Of a stretch of 57,039 bases of DNA, positions 14,601-22,424 are shown one piece after another. The notes below the pieces were generated by a model. That model saw only the letters and a program-made list of their open reading frames with translations, ran no database searches and was not told where the DNA came from. Position numbers and translations under genes: made by a program. Numbering within the stretch: position 1 is the first letter of the stretch; each line of letters begins with the position of its first letter. The DNA is from Folioceros fuciformis (lineage: Eukaryota; Anthocerotophyta; Anthocerotopsida; Anthocerotales): assembly GCA_049999805.1 (NCBI GenBank), contig JBNGIO010005929.1, positions 1 to 57,039 of the forward strand, given 5' to 3'.

Positions 14601-15821
14601 AAGGCTACCACATGCTTGGAGCACACTCACAATCGTACGATCATCTGGGGCAACACCCTCCTCTAGCATATCTGCATACAGGCGCAAAGCTTTCTCTCCC
14701 TCGCCAAGTCGCGCATATGCTGCGAGCATCGCATTCCATGAAACTACATCTGGTTGCACTACTGTCTCAAACAGCTGCTGCGCATCCAAAAGGTTTCCAC
14801 ACTTTGCATAGGCACTAATGAGAGAATTAGAAACAAACACTTGGGACTGATAACCCCTGTGAACAGATTCAACATGAAGAGCCTTCACCTTTTCTAGAGA
14901 CACCAGCTTGAGGCGTCGACCATTGAGAAGCACGCCTTCCTCCATCTCTGCCATACCAGCACAAGCTTTCACCATGGTGACCAGGGTGCGATCATCTGGA
15001 GAGATACCCTCCTCCTGCATCTTGTGGTAGAGGTGCCAAGCCTTGTCCCCCTCTTGCCGTAGACAATATCCTGCAAGCATTGCATTCCATGAGACCACAC
15101 TCCGCTGTGACATTCTGTCAAACACATGGCGGGCATTTACAATGCTTCCACACTTCACATACATATCGATTAGTGCGGTAGAGACATACAAATCAGTCTC
15201 AAATCTGTATCTCACAGCCTGGGCATGAATCCGAGTGCCTTGTTCCAAGTCTGCCAAGCTGGAGCAAGCTTTGAGCAAGGGGACGAAGGTGTATTTGTCT
15301 GGCTGCATTCCTCCTTCTTGCATCTTCCAGTACAAACTGAGAGCCTCCTGAGCCTGCCCAGATTTGGTGTAGGAAGAAATGAGGGCATTCCAGGAGAAGG
15401 CAGTTCGGTACGACAAACGATTGAACAGCTGGCGGGCATCCTGAAGCCCACCACACATGAGCAGCGCCTTCACACTCGATTCCCCCAAAAATACATCATA
15501 CCCATATCCATTGTCTGCCAGATGGGCATGCACTCGCTTTGCCTCAGCCAATGACTTGTTCCTTACGCAAGCCTGCAAGAGATGCCAGTACAGGTTTCCT
15601 GAAGGCATCTGGTTCTGCTTGTCCATCCACTCCAACGCATCATGCAGCTGGCCTGTGTCGCAGAGCTGTCTCAGCTCAAAGGTCCCGTCCCCTGTAACAT
15701 CATTGTGTCGCCAGCCGCAGGTCACGGCCACTCCGTTCAGCCTTGTAATCTCTGTCTCTCTCCCGGAAGACGCGTAGCTGGCCACGGACTGCCAGCCCGC
15801 CAGGGTGGATAGTCGCAGCAT
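11682..15821 (-). CDS. PLS-class PPR protein, E-type, 1379 aa, intronless
   Basis: Very long pentatricopeptide-repeat protein, presumably an organelle RNA-binding factor of the C-to-U editing type. The open frame extends to GTG at 15845, but the only usable ATG is at 15821 (M-L-R-L-S-T-L-A-G-W); an in-frame TAA lies upstream. The N-terminus is compatible with organelle targeting. Repeats fill the protein, with recurrent D-V-V-S-W-N-A-M and MYAKCGS blocks, in modules of about 101-118 residues. Seven modules carry a ~17-residue insertion (E-E-x5-D-G-x2-I-K-V-x-S-L type) before the G-K-x-I-H motif. The C-terminus has E1/E2 motifs and a PG box (RPGQSWIE), then ends about 35 residues later; no HxE or CxxC deaminase motif is present. 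An editing function would need a DYW partner in trans. It is divergent from the PPR gene at 15914. Confidence 0.9.
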   Translation of the reverse strand: MLRLSTLAGWQSVASYASSGRETEITRLNGVAVTCGWRHNDVTGDGTFELRQLCDTGQLHDALEWMDKQNQMPSGNLYWHLLQACVRNKSLAEAKRVHAHLADNGYGYDVFLGESSVKALLMCGGLQDARQLFNRLSYRTAFSWNALISSYTKSGQAQEALSLYWKMQEGGMQPDKYTFVPLLKACSSLADLEQGTRIHAQAVRYRFETDLYVSTALIDMYVKCGSIVNARHVFDRMSQRSVVSWNAMLAGYCLRQEGDKAWHLYHKMQEEGISPDDRTLVTMVKACAGMAEMEEGVLLNGRRLKLVSLEKVKALHVESVHRGYQSQVFVSNSLISAYAKCGNLLDAQQLFETVVQPDVVSWNAMLAAYARLGEGEKALRLYADMLEEGVAPDDRTIVSVLQACGSLADKEEEVFVNGCATKLFSLQKGKAFHAQAAVWGYTTDVFVGSTLVSMYAKCGAILDAQHVFDELFETDVITWNAMLAGYCHQAQPEKALLLYNQMQEEAVLPDVWTFVGALQACNSLAEKEESLSIDGESIKVTSLQTGMAIHAAAAAAATVGMDANSVVFYSTLIGMYANCGSIHHARHVFDASPRHVTLVWNAMSTGYVQQGQHENALMLFLRMQKEDVKPDPCTFVSILRACSNLAGKEESALVEGRSIRLTSLERGKAIHAEAVVQGYGWDGLVGNTLVSLYTKCGSLTDAELVFNSLSQRDVVSWNAMIAGYAQQSSGEKALECYGQMLKEGTSPNERTIVSVLQACGNMADMDEGTSLDGQPIKVEWLRRVKELHAEAASRGFESDIFVGNTLVSIYAKCGSISQAHQLFDQLSQQNVVSWNALLAGYAHAGQAKEVLELSSVMLDQGLEPNDRTFASVLKAFASLTNLDDGVLIDGRFVKVGSLQKGKTIHSEAAGRAYENDSFVGNSLISLYAKCNSIEDAQFVFDRLLQRNVVSFNVLITGYAQQDQEGIALDLFAQMLDDGFWPDERTFAGVLQACSSLSEREESTKIDGQAFKVESLQRGKAIHAEASRWGNKLDVSVAGRLINAYAKCGSVVDAQHAFDRLPERNVVCWNALIAAYAEQNQDDMVGLLFRQMELEGVSPDEFTFIGILKACSNTGALDMCVQIHRDIAAGGCTSSLALATALIHAYANCGSMLDAHAVFDSMPQHDVVSWNALVTGYAQQGDADMTVACFLQMQKDGLQPDGITFVSLLSACSHAGRVDQGLDYFKLMTKEYNVTPAIEHYASMLDLLSRAGLLSEAASLLSEMPMPPNWSMWLSLLGACCKHGNISLARQAFDSALELQPKEAAPYVLMTNIYAHAGMWESAEEVDELRRLWGTWKRPGQSWIEHEQEVHSFMVRDSRHRHSARIYETVRNLNKELPKV

Positions 15822-15913
15822 GGCATCTGCAACACTACCCTCCACAACCTTGCATGGGATGAGGCAGCTACATTATGTGCCCGTTTCTAAAACTCCTCTA
15901 CCTCATTTGATCT
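15822..15913. promoter_or_regulatory. Putative bidirectional promoter between two PPR genes
   Basis: Only 92 bp separates the start codons of two divergently transcribed PPR genes, so their 5' leaders and core promoter elements must be shared or overlap each other's coding sequence. I see no clear TATA box. Confidence 0.5.
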
Positions 15914-18244
15914 ATGTGGTGTGACTGGGCTGGATCCGCTTGTGCATATGTCTCTGCCATGCCAGTGGCCTGTGCAGAGTACACACCATGTCGCACTGTG
16001 GTCAATCTCTGCAGGGAGGGACATCTGGACAAGGCCATGCTGGTCCTACTGCGAATGGACCAACAAGGTTGCGTCCCTTCAGCTGGAATGTTCAAGACGC
16101 TTCTTCAGGCCTGTATGCAACAGAAAGCCCTTGCGCAGGCCAGGCGGGTGCAAGCTCACTTGGCAAGACATGGGCTGGAGACCGATCCATGTCTGGGCCA
16201 GCTTGTGGTGTCCACTTTGGTGAATTGTGGAGGTCTGAACTATGGGCTCCAACTGTTTCGAAGATTGCCTCACCGAACTGTTTTCTCCTGGACGGCCGTG
16301 ATTTCAGGGTATTGCAAAGCAGGAGATGGTCGTCGGGCTCTCTCCTGCTACGAGCAAATGCAACAGGAAGGAGTTCATCCTAACAACTACACGCTTGTTG
16401 CCCTGCTCAAAGCCTGCACCAGCCTGCGAGACCTAAATGAGGGCAAGCGAATGCACGCACATGCTCGGCACCATGGGTTGGAGTCCGACGTGTTTGTTGC
16501 CACAGCGTTGGTGAGTATGTATGCAAAGTGCAGGAGCTTGGAAGATGCACACCACGTCTTTAACCAGCTGTCTGACCGAAATGTAGTGTCATGGAATGCT
16601 ATCCTTGCAGCATATACACAGAATGGCCAAGGGGAACAGGCATTGAACATTTTTTGGAAGATGCAAGAAGAAGGCGGGATTCCAGATGCTCGCACCTGTG
16701 TTGCTGCCCTCCAAGCGTGTGGGATCATGGCGGAACAAGAGGAAAATGCAACTGTTGGTGGCCTTGATATAGTTAAACTGGACTCATTGCACGCGGGGAA
16801 GACAATTCATGCCCAAGCAGCTGGAAGGGGGTTGGCATGCAACATTTTTGTGAGGAATGCCTTGGTAACTATGTATGCAAGATGCGGGAGCATTGAGGAT
16901 GCCCAACGACTGTTCGATCAAACGGCAGACCGCACTGTTGTGTCCTGGAATGCATTGGTTGCAGCATATTCGCAACAGGGACAAGGACAAAAGGCCTTGC
17001 GCATCTACGCCGAGATGCAAGAGAAAGGTGTGGAGGCAGATGACCGAACGTTTGTTAGTGCTCTCCAAGCATGCGGCAGTCTTGCGGAAAGGGAGGAAAG
17101 CACAGAAGTGGATGGGCAACACATCAGAGTGGAGTCTCTGCGAAAGGGCAAGGAATTACATGAGAGAGCTTCTCGTGTTGGCTATGATGTCTTTGTTGGT
17201 AACACATTGGTTAGTATGTACGCGAAGTGTGGGAATATCAAGGATTCAGAATATGTTTTCGACAGAATGTGTCTCCGAGATGTGATGTCCTGGAAAACAA
17301 TGATTGCGGCATATGCTGAGCAGGACCAGGGAGAAAAGGCTTTGCACACCTATGGGCTAATGCAGACGGCATCTGTCCAGCCGAATGAGCCTATCTTTCA
17401 GTCGGTACTGGAAGCCTGTAGTAACATGGGACTCTTAGAGATCTGTCGCCAAACCCACCGCAAAATCATCGAGTGTGGATTAGAAGGCAGACTATCCGTG
17501 GCAAACAGTCTGATACATGCTTTTGGGAAGTGTGGCAGCATGGTAGATGCTCAGTTCGTATTTCACTCATTGGCTTCTCCTGATGTCGTGTCCTGGACTG
17601 CCCTAATCGCTGGGTACGGACGCCAGGGAAATTGTGAGGCGAGTCAGAAATGTTACGAGGATATGCTTCTGGCAGGCGTCAGGCCTAATGAAGTGACATT
17701 TCTGGCTCTTCTGGCTGCATGTGGTCATGCTGGCATGGTGGACAGAGGACTGGAGCTCTTTGTAAGCATGACCAGAGATCATGGCCTTATTGCGGGGCCG
17801 GAGCATTACGTTTCCTTGATCAATCTTCTGTGCCGTGGTGGGTTGTTCACCATAGCCGAGGGTCTGGCTGGTAAGTTGCCGATGCAGCTCGCCTTGCACG
17901 GATGGCTCTGTTTGCTTAGCGCTAGCCAGAGACACGGGAAGGTGAGTGTGGGAAGGCGTGCCTTCGACTGCGCTGTGGCTCTGGAGCCCAAACAAGCTGC
18001 GGCCTATGTCGTCATGTCGAACATCTATGCTCAGGCTGGCATGTGGGAGTGTGCACGTGAGATAGATGGCATGAGGCAAACAGCGAGAGCATGTAAGAAG
18101 CCCGGGCAGAGTTGGATCGAGCACGAAAAGGAGGTGCACACATTTCTGGTGGGGGACCAAAGGCATCAGCAAGGGAAACTGCTGTACGGACTGTTGAACG
18201 AGCTTCGTTTAATTCTGGGGCAGCGGCCAAAGCTTGGTGGATAG
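15914..18244 (+). CDS. PLS-class PPR protein, E-type, 776 aa, intronless
   Basis: Pentatricopeptide-repeat protein, probably an organelle RNA editing or processing factor. ATG at 15914; an alternative in-frame Met is at 15959. PPR modules contain the usual NVVSWNAI, LVSMYAKC and KACTSL blocks. Two modules hold the same kind of insertion as the divergent neighbour (E-E-x5-G-x2-I-x-V-x-S-L before G-K), so the two genes probably share ancestry. The end has E-type motifs and a PG box (KKPGQSWIE), then stops about 45 residues later with no deaminase motifs. The 3' end faces the DYW gene, with 60 bp between stop codons. Confidence 0.9.
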   Translation: MWCDWAGSACAYVSAMPVACAEYTPCRTVVNLCREGHLDKAMLVLLRMDQQGCVPSAGMFKTLLQACMQQKALAQARRVQAHLARHGLETDPCLGQLVVSTLVNCGGLNYGLQLFRRLPHRTVFSWTAVISGYCKAGDGRRALSCYEQMQQEGVHPNNYTLVALLKACTSLRDLNEGKRMHAHARHHGLESDVFVATALVSMYAKCRSLEDAHHVFNQLSDRNVVSWNAILAAYTQNGQGEQALNIFWKMQEEGGIPDARTCVAALQACGIMAEQEENATVGGLDIVKLDSLHAGKTIHAQAAGRGLACNIFVRNALVTMYARCGSIEDAQRLFDQTADRTVVSWNALVAAYSQQGQGQKALRIYAEMQEKGVEADDRTFVSALQACGSLAEREESTEVDGQHIRVESLRKGKELHERASRVGYDVFVGNTLVSMYAKCGNIKDSEYVFDRMCLRDVMSWKTMIAAYAEQDQGEKALHTYGLMQTASVQPNEPIFQSVLEACSNMGLLEICRQTHRKIIECGLEGRLSVANSLIHAFGKCGSMVDAQFVFHSLASPDVVSWTALIAGYGRQGNCEASQKCYEDMLLAGVRPNEVTFLALLAACGHAGMVDRGLELFVSMTRDHGLIAGPEHYVSLINLLCRGGLFTIAEGLAGKLPMQLALHGWLCLLSASQRHGKVSVGRRAFDCAVALEPKQAAAYVVMSNIYAQAGMWECAREIDGMRQTARACKKPGQSWIEHEKEVHTFLVGDQRHQQGKLLYGLLNELRLILGQRPKLGG

Positions 18245-18304
18245 CTAGCTTCCGGCACAGATCTGAATACGGTAACGTCAAGTTATGGTGGCCAGCGCTA
18301 CCAG

Positions 18305-20956
18305 TCAGTGGTGATCACCACACGAGCAAAACCCATTCACAAAATGGTGAACACGGTGGGCATCTCTGACTATTATTTCTCGCCTTTCAATCTTGGACAT
18401 CATCTTAGTGCCAGTGTGGCAGTCATTGCACATTCGCAGATTTTTGGTCACCACCAAAGTGGTACCAGCTGGAGTGTTCAACAGGCCGTAAGCCAATGCT
18501 AGTTTCTCAGCATGTCCACAAAGAGCATCTTCCTTCTCCGTCTGCCCCAACTCCACGTTTGGCATCCGCCCTCCTTCTCCATGTAGAAGTGCATTCACAC
18601 TCCTTAGCTTGGAGGATATGTCATCCCTTTCATCCCCCACAGTAAACGTCTGCACCTTGTTGTCAACCTCGATCCAAGCCCTTGCAGACTTCTTGCAAGC
18701 AGCCCCAGACTTCCTTAGACTTTCGATCGATTCTGCATCCTTGGACCGATCTGCGTTCGTATAAATGTCTTGCATGAGTGCGTATGGAGCACCTTTCTGT
18801 GGCTCCAATGCAATAAGACGGTCGAAACATCGCCGTCCACGCTCCACGTCGCCGTGACTTCTACAGGCACCCAGCAAGGATGTCCAGCTAGCAACAGAAT
18901 CTTTAAGGGGCAACGTCTGCAACATGTGTTCTGCCTCATCTAGATGACCTGCTCGCCCCAGAAGATCAACCATGCAAGTACTATGATACACAGTGGGTGA
19001 AATGCCATGGTCGTCAACCATCATCCTGAAATAGTGCTTGCCTTCATTCACTAGCCCCTGGTGACTACATGCAACAAGAAGAGAGAGAAAAGTCCCATCG
19101 TCTGGTTCAGTACCATGGTCCTGCATTTCTTGAAAGCACTGCAAAGCACGTTGCACATCATTATGCAGGCAATAGCCATTGAGCAGAGCATTCCACGTAA
19201 CCGCAGTTTTTGTAGGCAACTTATCAAGCACTTTGCGGGCGTCCTCCAGATTGCCGCATTTTGCATACATGTCCACAATGCTGCTGCCTACCACCACATC
19301 AGCTTCCTGACATCTTTTCTGAACTTCGTAATGCAGCTCCTTTCCTTGTTGTAAAGCTCCTATGCTGGCACACGCTTTCAGAAGGCACGCTATCGTATGA
19401 TTGTTTGCTGAGGTGATCCCCTCCTGCTGCATGGACGCATAAAGGGCAAGTGCTTCGTGACCAAGCCCCTGCTGAGAACATCCATCAATCATGGCAGTCC
19501 AGGTCACTACATCCTTTGTGGGTAATCTGTCAAATACTCTTTTCGCATCCTCCAAGCTCCCACATTTTGCATACATGTCCACCAAGCTGTTACCCAGAAC
19601 CGACTCCAGTCCTTGTTCCTCTATCTGCAAATGAAGCTGCTTCCCTTGAAGGAGCTCACGTTCACTGGCACATGCTTTGAGGAGGCAGACAAATGTAACC
19701 CGGTCAGCTGCTGTGGTGCTGTCTCCCTGCATGAGTGCATACAGATCGAGGACTTCTTGACCCAGCCCATGCTGAGCATATCCTGCAAGCATGCTATTCC
19801 ATGTGACGACATCCTTGATGGGCAACTTATCGAAGACATCACGAGCATCTTTCAGGCTCCCACATTTACAATACATGTCTATCACACAGCTGCCGACAAT
19901 GTGGTTAGCTTCAAGCCCCCTTTCTTGGATATGCAAATGAAGCTCGTTCCCCTCGTTTAACGTTTGCATGCCAGCACAGGCCTTCAGCACACATACAAAC
20001 GTAATATCATTGGGCAAGGACATGCCTTCCTCCTTCATACTCTTGTAAAGCATAAGCGCTTCTTGACCAAGCCCATGCTGAACATATCCAGTGAGTAGGG
20101 CATTCCACGTTACCACATCTCTTGTTGGCATTCTGTCAAACACCCTTCTAGCATCCACTAAGCTCCCACACTTCGCATACATATCCACCAGGCTATTGCC
20201 CAAAACCAGATCAGCTTCCAGGCCCCGCTTCTCAATCATTGAATGGATCTCCTTGCCCTCATCTAGGGCACCCGTGCTAGCACATGCCTTCAACATGCAC
20301 AAAAATGTTGCATAACTGGCCGTAATACCTTCCTGCTGCATGCGTGCAAAAAGTGTAAGGGCTTGAGTACCAAGCCCCTGTTGTGCATATCCTGCAATCA
20401 TGGCATTCCATGTCACCACATTTTTGTTTGGCAGCTTTTCAAACACTCGGTAGGCATCCTCCATGCTTCCACATTTTGCATACAGGTTCACCAGGCTGGT
20501 GCCAACAAATACACTCGGTTGAAGGCCACTTCCCAAAATATCCGCGTGAACTTGCTTGCCGGATGGTAGATCTGCAACTGTGGCACACGCCTTAAGGACT
20601 GCCACATATGTGTGGCTGTTGGGGTCCACACTTGAGTGTCTCATCTCCTGATACAGTTTGATCGCCTGCATGGGCTGACCATGCTCGGTGTGTGCTGATA
20701 TAATGGAATGCCAAATGCATGAGTTAGCCACAGCCAGCTTTGACAGGACATTGGTTGCTTCCTGCAACCTCCCATGAGAGGTATACATGCGGATAATGTG
20801 GCTGGCCAAAATTATATTGTTCTCATATCCACACTTCAGAGTTAGAGCATGAACGCGTCTGCCAACACTCAAATCCTTCTGTGCAATACAATGCTTGAGG
20901 GTTGAGCAAATGCTAGACTCGGGAACGATTGATCTTTGCTGCACTAGGAGCTCCAA
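18305..20956 (-). CDS. PLS-DYW class PPR protein with variant C-terminus (...GDHH)
   Basis: Pentatricopeptide-repeat editing factor of the DYW class; DYW domains are zinc-dependent cytidine deaminases acting on organelle transcripts. PPR modules run through most of the ~883 residues. The DYW domain is complete in its catalytic parts: H-A-E (HxE) and C-N-D-C-H (CxxCH), plus KNLRMCNDCH and REIIVRDAHRVHHF blocks. Two things are odd. The PG box is degenerate (K-S-A-R-A-W-I-E in place of PG-x-SWIE), and the terminal Asp-Tyr-Trp is Asp-His-His before TGA. The open frame begins after TAA at 21041-21043 with no in-frame ATG before the repeats. The listed 5' limit is the TTG at 20956; the true start may lie in an upstream exon (possible acceptor near 21034) or be non-AUG. 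Confidence 0.85.
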   Translation of the reverse strand: MELLVQQRSIVPESSICSTLKHCIAQKDLSVGRRVHALTLKCGYENNIILASHIIRMYTSHGRLQEATNVLSKLAVANSCIWHSIISAHTEHGQPMQAIKLYQEMRHSSVDPNSHTYVAVLKACATVADLPSGKQVHADILGSGLQPSVFVGTSLVNLYAKCGSMEDAYRVFEKLPNKNVVTWNAMIAGYAQQGLGTQALTLFARMQQEGITASYATFLCMLKACASTGALDEGKEIHSMIEKRGLEADLVLGNSLVDMYAKCGSLVDARRVFDRMPTRDVVTWNALLTGYVQHGLGQEALMLYKSMKEEGMSLPNDITFVCVLKACAGMQTLNEGNELHLHIQERGLEANHIVGSCVIDMYCKCGSLKDARDVFDKLPIKDVVTWNSMLAGYAQHGLGQEVLDLYALMQGDSTTAADRVTFVCLLKACASERELLQGKQLHLQIEEQGLESVLGNSLVDMYAKCGSLEDAKRVFDRLPTKDVVTWTAMIDGCSQQGLGHEALALYASMQQEGITSANNHTIACLLKACASIGALQQGKELHYEVQKRCQEADVVVGSSIVDMYAKCGNLEDARKVLDKLPTKTAVTWNALLNGYCLHNDVQRALQCFQEMQDHGTEPDDGTFLSLLVACSHQGLVNEGKHYFRMMVDDHGISPTVYHSTCMVDLLGRAGHLDEAEHMLQTLPLKDSVASWTSLLGACRSHGDVERGRRCFDRLIALEPQKGAPYALMQDIYTNADRSKDAESIESLRKSGAACKKSARAWIEVDNKVQTFTVGDERDDISSKLRSVNALLHGEGGRMPNVELGQTEKEDALCGHAEKLALAYGLLNTPAGTTLVVTKNLRMCNDCHTGTKMMSKIERREIIVRDAHRVHHFVNGFCSCGDHH

Positions 20957-21149
20957 GGCTTCGACAGTCGGAACCAGCTGCTTTTCTCCAGATTCCTTTT
21001 TCCAGATCCCCAGTCTCAGATTCCCTTCCGACCTACAAGATTACGACGCTGTCAAACAAGTGACTGGGGTTCAGACAAGACATGATGCTCAAGCACTAGA
21101 TGCTGACTACTTGTCGCTCGAAACAACACAACTGCGGAAATGTGTCCAG

Positions 21150-22001
21150 TTAAGGGAAGTCGAACCTCTGAGAGACCTCATGGACTTTCACTCCTCGCTG
21201 CAAATTTTCCTTCATCCATGCATCCTGTGAGTCATACAATGCATCCTCAGTGGTGCTGTACATGAAGTTCCTACACTCGACCTTGGTCTGCAGCGTTGAT
21301 AATTTTAAAGTTTGCATGATTAATTGCACCACAAGACCCTCCCTTTGTCGTGTTTCTGGTGACCATCAACTGATGGGCAAAGATAGCAACTGAAGGCCGG
21401 AGAATTATTACCTTGTTGAACGTGCCGTCCCACAAGGAGGTAGGATTGCCCAGAAAATTCTGCCACAAGACCTGCCGACCGCTGGGTTCCACTGCATGCC
21501 AACTTCACGATCACACTCTGAGAAGCTTTTCCACGGCAAGTCCACCAGGAGAAACAGAAAACAACTCCGAAACACTAGAAACGCAGAAACAGTAACTGAC
21601 CAGGTCCTGCTGCGGATTTCCGTCCATCTCCTAACCCCACCGAGGCATGTTGTGCGAGACCAAGCCACCTTGGTGGCCAGTCTTGATGGCTGCTGCTCCG
21701 CTTGGATGTCTGCAACATGACATTCATTTACCAACTCTCCCAACCCGAACCCTGGCCTAGAATGCATAGCAAACGCTGGCCAGAAGCCAAGGCCAGAGCA
21801 ATGTTCACTACCTCATCCGACCTGGATGCCCACCACAGAGAAGGATCGGCCAGAAATCTCTTCCCACAGTCTCCATGCTGCACCTGATTGCAAGCTGATC
21901 CAGCTGCCAATGACACCCACCATCAGCAGCAACCCATAGCAAGCAACAAAGTTAACCAAATGAAGGTCAGCACTTACGGATGCCAGGATTTCCTTGCTCA
22001 G
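21150..22001 (-). CDS. OSB-like protein with two PDF-type motifs, 5' end unresolved
   Basis: Resembles organellar single-stranded DNA-binding (OSB) proteins, which bind ssDNA in plastids or mitochondria and restrain recombination. Phase-consistent exons (minus): 21812-21883, 21601-21709, 21412-21491, 21150-21287. A short upstream exon ending at 21978 (L-S-K-E-I-L-A-S) is possible. Two PDF-like motifs are recognisable: F-L-A-D-P-S-L-W-W-A-S-R, continued by D-W-P-P-R-W-L; and LWQNFLGNPTSLWDGTFNK, continued by T-E-D-A-L-Y and W-M-K-E-N-L. The family's N-terminal ssDNA-binding domain was not found upstream: frames at 22000-22200 hold stops. The gene may be 5'-truncated, have a distant first exon or contain an error. 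A different PDF-containing protein is possible. It ends about 110 bp before the open frame of the DYW gene, same direction. Confidence 0.5.
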
Positions 22002-22424
22002 CTGCCAGGCGCAACGGTGACACACGCCTCAACTTGGCCTTCTTCATTCGGGCTGCACCAGAATTGCCAACCCACCATCCCGCTACATGTCCTCCTCGCC
22101 TACAGGCCCGAATCAAGGTACCACAATGAAGACCCTTGCACAGATCGATCACAAAGCAACAGAGCAGAACAGGGCCGAACGATTTGACTCACCTTCGGAT
22201 GAATTTGGGATTGGTGCAGTGCTTTCGTGACGTGACTTTCTCACGACCTAATGGGACGTCTTTAGGGCCGAGTACTTCATGTTGGGGATCTATGTCAGCT
22301 GGGACAGAATGAGAGTTGGGGCGGAATTGGAATTTTGAGGGTTACTGCTCATCCCACATGGAACCCATCAGAGGACGCATGCAAATTTGGAGCTCTCAGG
22401 CGAGCAGCGTTGGGTTGGGCTGAA

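Noticed and set aside
15822-15845. GTG start eight codons upstream of the 1379-aa PPR ATG
   Set aside because: Non-AUG starts are rare in plants and an ATG in frame follows closely at 15821.
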